39,624 bases of DNA from Pseudoalteromonas rubra (GTDB taxonomy: Bacteria > Pseudomonadota > Gammaproteobacteria > Enterobacterales > Alteromonadaceae). Below the pieces are notes generated by a model. That model ran no database searches and was not told the DNA's origin. It saw nothing but the letters and a program-made list of their open reading frames with translations. Numbering within the stretch: position 1 is the stretch's first letter; each line of letters starts with the position of its first letter. The translations under genes were made by a program, and so were the position numbers. Positions 1 to 7,317 of the stretch are shown in pieces. The DNA lies in NCBI RefSeq assembly GCF_000967655.1, contig NZ_JXYA01000014.1, positions 1 to 39,624 on the forward strand. The letters are read 5' to 3'.

Positions 1-19
1 TATTAAGTGAAATTGGTAT
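1..19. repeat. Left copy of 19-bp inverted repeat shared by both window ends
   Basis: TATTAAGTGAAATTGGTAT at the first base of the window is the exact reverse complement of positions 39536-39554. The match stops at position 20. It lies directly after the rhlE stop codon and is probably the inner edge of a longer interspersed element that continues to the left, outside the window. Confidence 0.7.
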
Positions 20-21
20 AT

Positions 22-1320
22 CTACTTTTGCAATTTTAGCTGAGCGCCTTTTAATCTCTGACGAACGTTACTGATCTTAGCACGGTTTTTGGCGCGCGCT
101 TCACCACTGGCCTGATTGCTCGGACGGTTAGTACGCGCCTTACGACGCTGATGAGACGGCTTCTTAGCCAGGTTTTCAATCAGGTTTTCGCGGCTGGCGA
201 CCTCATAACCCGGCAGGTAATAGCGCTTTATTTTCTGGCCAATCAAAGTTTCAATATGAAGCAAAGTCTGCTCTTCTTCTCGTGCCACAAAAGAAATTGC
301 CTGACCCGAGTTCCCCGCACGGCCGGTACGACCAATACGATGCACATAGTCCTCAGCAAGGTAAGGTAAATCGTAGTTAATTACGCGAGGCAGACCGTCA
401 ATATCAATGCCGCGCGCCGCCACCTCAGTGGCAACCAATACTCTTACCTTGCCTTCTTTAAACTCACGCAATGCCCTGCGACGAGCGCCCTGGCTTTTAT
501 CACCATGGCAGACTGTTGCACTGATCCCATCAAGCTCCAGCTCTTTGACCAGCTGATCGGCATCGTCTTTCATATTGACGAAAACCAGGACCTGCAACCA
601 GTTTTTCTTGCCGATCAGCTCAGACAGCAGCTCCTGCTTACGCTTTTGCTCAACCGGATAAACAACGTGTCGTACGGTTTCTGCAGTGGTATTTTCTTTT
701 GCCGCCTGAACTAATTTAGGCTCACGCAGTACTTGTTTGGCAAATTGCTTAACCGCAGTCGGGAAAGTCGCAGAAAATAACAGTAACTGTCTGTCTTCGC
801 TGACCATATCGATGACCTTTTGCATATCCGCAACAAAGCCCATATCCAGCATACGGTCCGCCTCATCCAGCACTAAGTACTTTACCTGTGCCAGGCTGAC
901 AGCACCCAGGCGGATCAAATCTAACAGACGCCCAGGTGTGGCAACCAGAATATCAACGCCCTGAGCCAGGCGTTGTGTCTGTCCTTCAACGTTAACGCCA
1001 CCAAACACGGCCTGTACGGTCAGTGGAGTATACTGGCAAAACGCTTGACAGTTGTTGGCTATTTGCTCTGCAAGTTCTCTGGTTGGCGCAAGGATAAGCG
1101 CGCGCGGTGACTTCAGTGATTCTCCCTCCAGCAAACGGTGGATCACAGGTAGTGCAAACGCCGCTGTTTTACCGGTTCCGGTTTGCGCTGTTGCTAACAC
1201 GTCATGGCCGCGCCTGACGACGGGGATAGCCGCCTGCTGTATCGGTGTCAGGGTATGGAAATTTAATTCATCTAGCGCCTGTAGTAAGGCATCGGGAAAA
1301 CTGAAAGACTTAAAATTCAT
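22..1320 (-). CDS. rhlE: DEAD-box ATP-dependent RNA helicase, RhlE type
   Basis: This is a 432-residue cytoplasmic ATP-dependent RNA helicase, with likely roles in ribosome assembly or RNA turnover. The superfamily 2 motifs appear in order: a Q-motif region near the N-terminus (FSFPDALLQAL, then LTPIQQAAIP), motif I AQTGTGKT, motif Ia PTRELAEQ, motif II DEAD, motif III SAT and motif VI HRIGRTGRAG. After the second RecA-like domain comes a basic, disordered-looking tail of about 50 residues rich in Lys, Arg, Asn and Ser, as is usual in RhlE proteins. No RNA-binding DbpA-type domain is seen, which argues against DbpA. The start is the ATG at 1320. The dapA-like gene lies 75 bases upstream on the same strand. 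RhlE paralogues are common in marine gammaproteobacteria, so the family is certain but the exact orthologue is not. Confidence 0.9.
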   Translation of the reverse strand: MNFKSFSFPDALLQALDELNFHTLTPIQQAAIPVVRRGHDVLATAQTGTGKTAAFALPVIHRLLEGESLKSPRALILAPTRELAEQIANNCQAFCQYTPLTVQAVFGGVNVEGQTQRLAQGVDILVATPGRLLDLIRLGAVSLAQVKYLVLDEADRMLDMGFVADMQKVIDMVSEDRQLLLFSATFPTAVKQFAKQVLREPKLVQAAKENTTAETVRHVVYPVEQKRKQELLSELIGKKNWLQVLVFVNMKDDADQLVKELELDGISATVCHGDKSQGARRRALREFKEGKVRVLVATEVAARGIDIDGLPRVINYDLPYLAEDYVHRIGRTGRAGNSGQAISFVAREEEQTLLHIETLIGQKIKRYYLPGYEVASRENLIENLAKKPSHQRRKARTNRPSNQASGEARAKNRAKISNVRQRLKGAQLKLQK

Positions 1321-1395
1321 TGCAAAAACCTGCGACCAATAATGAAGGGCCGCAGATTATACGCTATTTAATTGCCCGGTGTCACCTGCATGTGG

Positions 1396-2310
1396 TTAAT
1401 ATAGCTTAACATCGGCAGGATTAATCACATCGGCAACGCCGCCAACCACTGTTTCAGCATTAAGCTGATTGATCAATTCAACACCCGTTCTTTGCTGGGA
1501 TTCACTCAGTGGTACGTATGGCAAACGAAACACAGGTAATGCAGCACCCGTCATGGCCAGTGCCGTGTTGATTGCAATCGGATTGGGTTCGCAAAACAAC
1601 CAATTCATTAACGGCTGCAATTGCGCATTCAGCGGCTCATTTGGGCTGTCTATCAGTGCTCGAAACAACTGCGGAACCAGGTTTGACGTGACCGAGATAA
1701 CACCGTGAGACTGATGAAGGTGACGGCTGTCATGGGCCTGGTCGTCATTACCCGACCAACAGGCAATGCCTTTTTGTTCATAATAGGCTATCCGCTCGTG
1801 CCCGGCACACTCTTTCATGCCAACAAAATTGGCGTGACCGGCCAGCGGTTCGATGATTTTGGGGGTCAGATCCTGACCTGTCCGCCCTGGTACGTTATAA
1901 ATAAACGCAGGGCCGATATCTAATACACGCGCGAAATGCTCCGACAAACCAGCCTCGGAAGTGCGGCCATAGTATGGATTGATCTGCAGTGCCGCATCCA
2001 TACCTGAAGCAAAGCCGTATTCCGTCGCCTTAACCGCTTCACGCGTATTATTACTGCCTGTGTTGCCGACGATCACCAGCTTGTCGGAAAATTGATTTAC
2101 ACTGTGGGCAATAAGCATCAGGTGCTCTTCCCAGTTCATCAACTGGCCTTCACCCGTCGTGCCACCGACGACAATCCCATCAACGCCCGCCGCAATTTGT
2201 GCCTCAACAAGCGCGTCAAAACCGGCAAGGTCAATATTGCCGTGTAGATCATAAGGTGTTTTGATAGCCGTAATTAAACTGGCTTTTTTAATCGATTCTA
2301 TGTTGCGCAT
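1396..2310 (-). CDS. dapA: Dihydrodipicolinate synthase, plant-type (4-hydroxy-tetrahydrodipicolinate synthase)
   Basis: A class I aldolase-type TIM barrel of 304 residues that condenses pyruvate with aspartate semialdehyde in lysine and diaminopimelate synthesis. The expected active-site residues are visible: GGTTGE with Thr51/Thr52, Tyr138 in IYNVPGRTG, Arg143 and the Schiff-base Lys166 in GMKEC. Segments such as GGTTGEGQLMNWEEH, INPYYGRTS, WSGNDDQAHDSR, EPNPI.INTALA and PVFRLPYVPL match, as I recall them, plant chloroplast enzymes far better than E. coli DapA. The lysine-site position that is His53 in E. coli is Trp60 here, as in plants. Asn87 and Glu91, equivalent to E. coli Asn80 and Glu84, are kept, so lysine feedback inhibition is plausible. 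The ribosome binding site before the ATG is weak. No lysine riboswitch fits in the 153-base upstream region. A second, ordinary dapA may exist elsewhere in the genome. Confidence 0.88.
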   Translation of the reverse strand: MRNIESIKKASLITAIKTPYDLHGNIDLAGFDALVEAQIAAGVDGIVVGGTTGEGQLMNWEEHLMLIAHSVNQFSDKLVIVGNTGSNNTREAVKATEYGFASGMDAALQINPYYGRTSEAGLSEHFARVLDIGPAFIYNVPGRTGQDLTPKIIEPLAGHANFVGMKECAGHERIAYYEQKGIACWSGNDDQAHDSRHLHQSHGVISVTSNLVPQLFRALIDSPNEPLNAQLQPLMNWLFCEPNPIAINTALAMTGAALPVFRLPYVPLSESQQRTGVELINQLNAETVVGGVADVINPADVKLY

Positions 2311-2393
2311 ACAAATTTCGTTTGATTCATTGTTTGGCGCTAAGTTTTAACACAAATGAAAGTCAGATCCGAGGGGCAATTGGAAAATTTATA

Positions 2394-2419
2394 AAACAGC
2401 TTGCCTAAACTCGCTGTTT
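2394..2419. promoter_or_regulatory. Inverted repeat between divergent dapA-like and uncharacterised gene
   Basis: AAACAGC (2394-2400) and GCTGTTT (2413-2419) form perfect 7-bp arms separated by 12 bases. They lie in the 153-base divergent intergenic region. The site could be an operator or a leader hairpin; no regulator can be assigned. Confidence 0.35.
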
Positions 2420-2463
2420 CGGTCAAAATAAAAACACTGTATATATAACCAGTTATTTTATTT

Positions 2464-3117
2464 ATGCGTCTGACACACCATCTCAGTACACACTTTTTCA
2501 GCGCTGACGAGCTCTGTAGCGCACTTGGAGTCACATCTGATCAGCTTATGCATTGGCAGGAAATGTGTATTTTTCCTAACGCCAGTTATAGCCTGGAAAA
2601 CCAGATCAAGTGCAGTTCCTACCTCGGCCTCTATGAATGCGTTGAGCATACAGATTACTACCCGAGAGGCGCTGAATTATGGGGTCAGCTACTCCTGAAG
2701 CATCAGGTGGAGCAATCATCCCATGCTTACGAGTTGTTTCAGCAAAAGTACGTTCAAGTACTCAGTAAGTGTGCACAACAGGGCCTGATAAGCCAGGACA
2801 GCCGCTTTAATGAAGACCTACCTGAACATATACAACAAAGCTGGCAACAATTCCTGTGCAGTAAATACGGTGTGATTAGCCAAAATGGGCTAATAGAAGA
2901 AATTGTGTATATAGACCTGGGGCGCGCTCTGGTAGACGCACTAACCGAGGATCGCACCGCCAGCCATATCCCGGCTCAGCACCGAGCTGAGCTACTTAGC
3001 GCACTTAAGCTGTTAAATCGTGCGCTCAGCCACCACATGGAACACGAAAAGCCCATGTCCATGCGTTACAAATATATTGAAAGCCTGATTGCAAAGTACG
3101 ACTTATCAATTCGCTGA
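2464..3117 (+). CDS. Uncharacterised protein with HTH-like N-terminus (possible DUF6058 relative)
   Basis: A soluble 217-residue protein with no signal peptide or membrane segment. The first 45 residues (FSADELCSALGVTSDQLMHWQE) look like a helix-turn-helix of the MerR or terminase-small-subunit kind: a recognition helix followed by a short YSLENQI region. The rest is helical and rich in Gln, His and Leu, with a YYPRGAELW patch near residues 60-70. I have a weak recollection of this arrangement from DUF6058 proteins, which are common in Pseudoalteromonas, but cannot confirm it. The ATG at 2464 has no Shine-Dalgarno sequence, and a TATAAC hexamer sits only about 15 bases upstream (2444-2449), so the mRNA may be nearly leaderless. 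It is divergent from the dapA-like gene. Function unknown. Confidence 0.7.
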   Translation: MRLTHHLSTHFFSADELCSALGVTSDQLMHWQEMCIFPNASYSLENQIKCSSYLGLYECVEHTDYYPRGAELWGQLLLKHQVEQSSHAYELFQQKYVQVLSKCAQQGLISQDSRFNEDLPEHIQQSWQQFLCSKYGVISQNGLIEEIVYIDLGRALVDALTEDRTASHIPAQHRAELLSALKLLNRALSHHMEHEKPMSMRYKYIESLIAKYDLSIR

Positions 3118-3120
3118 ATA

Positions 3121-3163
3121 CGACTGTGCCGAGAGGCCTTAAAACCTCTTGCTGTCGGTCTTT
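3121..3163 (+). terminator. Possible imperfect rho-independent terminator
   Basis: An imperfect stem made of CGAC/GTCG outer arms and AGAGG/CCTCT inner arms around an 8-base loop, followed by a short T-run (GTCTTTAT). It lies between the convergent genes at 2464-3117 and 3169-3429. Confidence 0.4.
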
Positions 3164-3168
3164 ATGAC

Positions 3169-3429
3169 TTAATGGGCCTGCTCATAGTGGGCTCTGAAGA
3201 TTTCAAACGCCTTCAATACCCTCAGCTGGTCCTGGCATAAAGCATCGTACCAGGCATCAAACTGGCTATCATCGTCTTGTTCACTCAAAGCAAGATACTG
3301 TGCTAGTAACTCGATAATATCGCCATGTGTGCAGCTCAGATTATCCAGTTGTTTCAATTGCTCTGAATGATCTTTATTTTGTAATTCAGCGATGACGCTA
3401 TTATCCAATTGTTGTGTTTTGTCCATCAT
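3169..3429 (-). CDS. Small acidic hypothetical protein
   Basis: An 86-residue acidic, soluble, helical protein rich in Gln, Leu and Asp, with no signal peptide or recognised motif. An AGGA eight bases before the ATG at 3429 supports translation from there; a second in-frame ATG follows at once. It converges on the uncharacterised gene upstream and is followed on its own strand by the possible shared terminator near 3121-3163. No function can be proposed. Confidence 0.6.
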   Translation of the reverse strand: MMDKTQQLDNSVIAELQNKDHSEQLKQLDNLSCTHGDIIELLAQYLALSEQDDDSQFDAWYDALCQDQLRVLKAFEIFRAHYEQAH

Positions 3430-3593
3430 GACGAATTCCTGTTTCTCAATCCATAGCTAGTTATATCAGTCTATTTCGGAATATCCAGTGCTTTATATAC
3501 CGTTCGCTCAATCTATCAACAATTTGTTATAAAAAGTAACCTTTGACACAGCCATCAACATCAAATAGCTAATTTTTACCCTTTACCAGGATA

Positions 3594-3628
3594 CAAAAAA
3601 GGCGAGCCAGTTTTCACCGGCTCGCCTT
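3594..3628 (-). terminator. Rho-independent terminator of the large Asp-box gene
   Basis: On the minus strand AAGGCGAGCC pairs with GGCTCGCCTT around a 10-base loop, followed by a T-run. It begins about 20 bases after the stop of the 3648-7052 gene. Confidence 0.85.
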
Positions 3629-3647
3629 CTGATATATCAACTTATAT

Positions 3648-6600
3648 CTATTTACGCCTTCTGCGCAGCATTGCCAACGGCAAGCTCAGCAATGCAAGCC
3701 ACGAGAATGAACCTGAATCACCGTCGTCGTCATCGTCATCATCGCCACGCAGGTCTCTGATTGTAACATGCACTTCAGTATGGTTAGACAAGTTACCGTA
3801 GGTATCTTCGGCTTGAACGCCAAAGTAAACCTCTTCCTGGAACTCAAAATCTACCTCTTTCGCGACAATTACTTTACCCTCAGCGTCAACACTAAATAAG
3901 CTGTTACCATAGACATGGAATTTTTCCACTGGTGATACCTCGGCATCTGGATCGCTGAATACCAATTGACCGACTACAGTACCGATTGGTGTATTCTCAA
4001 GCACTTCGAAGCGCTGATTTGACTCGATAACAGGAGATGCGTCGTAAATATTGACTGAGAAGCTTGCTGATACCTCAAACTCACCATCCGTCGCATGTAG
4101 CTTAATATCGCCGCTGAATACACTGCTGGCAACACCGCTCAGCACACCTTGCGAAAATCTCAGACCCGGGATCTGCGGTTCAATAGACAGTGTTAATGTT
4201 TCACTGTCGATATCAGAAACCAGATCATTAAAGTCAATCTCAACAGGCTGACCTAGCATCACTTCAAGGTTTTCAAGCTCTCCAATAACAGGCATGTCAT
4301 TGACGTTTTCAACGTTAAGCTCAACTGTGACCTCTTGTCCAGACTCAGCCTTTTCAGCAGTACCGGTGAATTTGAAGACATCTTCTCCAGTAAAGTCGGG
4401 ATCTGGCTTGTAGATCACCATGTCAAACTTATCCAACGCAACAACAGAGCCCACAGTCAGTAACTCTTCTTCCAGCATCAGTTCGCCTGATTGAGGTAGC
4501 TCAGCAATTTCAATCGATGCAAAAGTATTTAAGAATCTGTCTGCAAACGCTGGTGCTACATTTACTGAAGTGTCCTCATCCAGCGTAAATGCGTAATGTT
4601 CATATGTGGCAGCCGAAACTTTATATGCACTACGTCCATGAGTAAAAGCAAAAATCTCATTGCCATGGAAAGTAACCTTAGCGACATTGGTATTAGCCAG
4701 GCCAGAACCATCAGCGAACCAGTTTTCACCACCGTCAGTAGAAATGAATACGCCTAAATCTGTACCGATAATAACGCGCTGAGCGTTGTTAGGATCAACC
4801 GCCACAGAGGTCGCAGGTACGTTTGGAATATCTTTGTCGATAGGCAGCCAGTTCTTACCGCCGTCTGTGGTTTTCCAGACATGTGCCTGATCAAAAGTCG
4901 AAACTGTCGCATAGGCAATTTGTGCATCTGTTGGGTCAAACGCGATGGCGCTGATCGTTGCACGCTCGTCTTCAGCACCAATTTTGAAACTATGCCAGGG
5001 CTGCTCAGCATCTGCTTCTCCGGCTGCGTAATTAATGTAGATGTAACCTTCTCGCGTACCCGCCGCTACGATGTTCTCATCCTGTGGAGCGATACCGATT
5101 GCATATACAGAACTATCTAATACAGGACTGCCAGCTACCCAGTTTTCGGCCTGATCAGTTGTGCGCCAAAGCTGATTACCACCTATCCAAAGAACCTGAG
5201 GGTTAGATGGTGCCATTTCGAAGCGTGTTATGAACGGGAAGCCGTCGCCGGTTATGCCATTGAAAGAATCAGCAAATGTCACACCGCCATCTGTCGACTT
5301 CTGTATAGATAGGTTGGTATATTCGGTGAACAGTACGTTTGGATTTGTTGGATCAACCGCTGTCCAACCGCCGTCACCACCTGTGATTTCGCGCCATTCG
5401 TTAAATCCGCCATCTTCACCAAGCAAAGTACCATTATCCTGAGTACCGCCAAAGTAGGCAGTGCCATCTGGCATCACTGTACCATGATAGAATTGTGTTA
5501 CTGCATAGCCATTGTTTAGCGTCTGCCAGTTTACTTTGCCTGCAGGTTCACTGCTCGCACCACATACCTGCGCAAGGTCTAGTCGCTCATCCAGCGCATT
5601 GTCAGTTCGTTGAATACCACCATCGTTACCTACAAACATTGTCGTGTTGTTCACGCCATCATACGCTGGGTGAAAAACAATCGTATGTTGGTCTGCGTGG
5701 GCATACAGCGGATGATCCATGCTAAACCACCAGATACTGGTGGGTACGAACGTTTTGCCGCCGTCATCTGAGCGGAATGTATCGATGCCGCCCGTCCAGA
5801 CTACATCGGGGTTGACGGGATCAACAGCTATGATGTTGTCATACCAACCCTGGTTGTAGAACTGAGGCTCAGGGCCATAACCACATTGCGGGAACAAACC
5901 ATACACCGTGTTACTCAGTAGCAGTTTACTGTAGTCGTCTGCCGAGTCACGAGTTACCGTCGCATTCCAGGTTAAGCCCTTATCTTCCGATTTGTATACA
6001 GCTTCCATACCATGATCATTGATGTTAGCCAGTAAGGCGTACATGATGTTGTTATCAGACGGTGCTACAGCAATGGTAGAACGGCCCTGATTTGGAACGG
6101 CCAATACTGCTGCCCAGTCATCACCGCCATCCGCACTGCGGTGAATGCCGCCGGTGTCAAAGGAACCACACGCAGTAACTAAGACATCTTTATCACCATC
6201 ATCAACCAGCGTCAGATCAGTACACCCAACGGCTGCGTCTTCGGCAACAAATACGGTCTCCCAGCTTGCTCCACTGTCTTTTGAGCGCTGTACACCTCCA
6301 CGCGTTGCGGCATAAAGGGTAGACGGATCATTTTCACTAAATACAATCTTGTTTGTGTAGTGGAATAGCTCATTGCCCGCGGTTGCCTCAAGCTGCTCCC
6401 AAGTTACACCGCCATCGGTAGATTTAAAAATGCCGTCTCCGCGCAAAGCATCGGCATTAAAGAAACCTTCACCCGTTCCTGCGTAGATGGTATTCGGGTC
6501 GTTCGGTGCGAATGTCAAAGTAGTCACCGCCAGGTTAGTCGCCAAATCGCTCATTGGCGTCCAAGATTGACCAGCATCGGTGGTTTTCCAAACACCTCCA

Positions 6601-7052
6601 GCCACACCCGCGGTGTACATGATGTCATGCTCTGTTGGGTGGATGATCAAAGTTCTCGTACGGCCACCGATATTACCAGGCCCCAGCTCCTCCCACTGGC
6701 CGATCTCTCGATTGATGCCATCAACAGAGTTCACTCGAGGTCTGTAATCAAAAACAACTTTGTTGTCAGCCAGAGAGTAGCGCTGCATGGTTTTAATCTG
6801 AGCCAATGCTTTCGAGTATTTTTCGGTCGGCAGCGTTTGTGCACCTTTCGGCAGGCGCTGTGCAATATAAAACTCTTGCGCTTCTTTAGGCTTATCGTAT
6901 CGCTTTGGTGACTGGGCTTTTTTCTCAGCCTTTGCAGCCAGGTAGTCTGCCTTTTGTTCGTACATGCTTGGTTGCGTATTTTGATACGCCAGATAACTGG
7001 CACCGCCCAGCGCAATTGCAACGGCCAAGCTCACAGGGTGTAAGAGTTTCAT
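3648..7052 (-). CDS. Secreted Asp-box (VPS10/sortilin-like) beta-propeller protein with GlyGly-CTERM anchor
   Basis: A 1134-residue exported protein. It has an N-terminal hydrophobic signal (residues about 5-23) and a Lys/Gln-rich stretch. Then comes a long region with at least eight Asp-box motifs of the S/T-x-D-x-G-x-x-W/F type (TTDAGQSW, STDGGVTW, SKDSGASW, SEDKGLTW, SDDGGKTF, STDGGVTF, TTDGGKNW, STDGGENW). This is the pattern of sialidase/sortilin-type propellers, also found in bacterial 'glycosyl hydrolase' annotations without proven activity. From about residue 860 follow Ig- or cadherin-like beta domains (NVNDMPVIGE, SDIDSETLTL, FSDPDAE). The end is a run of seven Asp, then GDSGSFSW, a hydrophobic segment and RRRRK: a GlyGly-CTERM signal normally processed by rhombosortase after type II secretion. 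AAGGGA precedes the ATG. The ligand or substrate is unknown. Confidence 0.85.
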   Translation of the reverse strand: MKLLHPVSLAVAIALGGASYLAYQNTQPSMYEQKADYLAAKAEKKAQSPKRYDKPKEAQEFYIAQRLPKGAQTLPTEKYSKALAQIKTMQRYSLADNKVVFDYRPRVNSVDGINREIGQWEELGPGNIGGRTRTLIIHPTEHDIMYTAGVAGGVWKTTDAGQSWTPMSDLATNLAVTTLTFAPNDPNTIYAGTGEGFFNADALRGDGIFKSTDGGVTWEQLEATAGNELFHYTNKIVFSENDPSTLYAATRGGVQRSKDSGASWETVFVAEDAAVGCTDLTLVDDGDKDVLVTACGSFDTGGIHRSADGGDDWAAVLAVPNQGRSTIAVAPSDNNIMYALLANINDHGMEAVYKSEDKGLTWNATVTRDSADDYSKLLLSNTVYGLFPQCGYGPEPQFYNQGWYDNIIAVDPVNPDVVWTGGIDTFRSDDGGKTFVPTSIWWFSMDHPLYAHADQHTIVFHPAYDGVNNTTMFVGNDGGIQRTDNALDERLDLAQVCGASSEPAGKVNWQTLNNGYAVTQFYHGTVMPDGTAYFGGTQDNGTLLGEDGGFNEWREITGGDGGWTAVDPTNPNVLFTEYTNLSIQKSTDGGVTFADSFNGITGDGFPFITRFEMAPSNPQVLWIGGNQLWRTTDQAENWVAGSPVLDSSVYAIGIAPQDENIVAAGTREGYIYINYAAGEADAEQPWHSFKIGAEDERATISAIAFDPTDAQIAYATVSTFDQAHVWKTTDGGKNWLPIDKDIPNVPATSVAVDPNNAQRVIIGTDLGVFISTDGGENWFADGSGLANTNVAKVTFHGNEIFAFTHGRSAYKVSAATYEHYAFTLDEDTSVNVAPAFADRFLNTFASIEIAELPQSGELMLEEELLTVGSVVALDKFDMVIYKPDPDFTGEDVFKFTGTAEKAESGQEVTVELNVENVNDMPVIGELENLEVMLGQPVEIDFNDLVSDIDSETLTLSIEPQIPGLRFSQGVLSGVASSVFSGDIKLHATDGEFEVSASFSVNIYDASPVIESNQRFEVLENTPIGTVVGQLVFSDPDAEVSPVEKFHVYGNSLFSVDAEGKVIVAKEVDFEFQEEVYFGVQAEDTYGNLSNHTEVHVTIRDLRGDDDDDDDGDSGSFSWLALLSLPLAMLRRRRK

Positions 7053-7317
7053 ATTTATCCCTTTTTTAAAGTAGTTATATTTTTAATAAAATGTAAGTAA
7101 ACAGCTTTATTGGCACAGCTCCCCAACCGTTCACCGATTAAAAAACATTAACAAAGTTAAGCACAGATGCGACAAGTTACAAATTGCGTTATTTCATCGC
7201 ATACCACTTAACGCAAACGTCAATTAAAGGTACATTCAGTTGTAACAATAACAGAAATTCATCAAATATGAATAAACTCTTAACGAGTCAAAACAACTAA
7301 TTTAGGGTTAGCTGTAC
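7053..7317. other. Divergent intergenic region, Asp-box gene / TonB receptor
   Basis: 265 AT-rich bases that must hold both promoters. I saw no convincing Fur box or strong -35/-10 pair. Weak inverted repeats such as TTCAT-N5-ATGAA (near 7257-7271) are not enough to call an operator. Confidence 0.5.

Noticed and set aside
2311..2463. Lysine riboswitch upstream of dapA
   Set aside because: The region is too short and lacks the conserved L-box pattern.
7053..7317. Search for a Fur box upstream of the TonB receptor
   Set aside because: No GATAATGATAATCATTATC-like 19-mer; an iron-uptake role is therefore not asserted.
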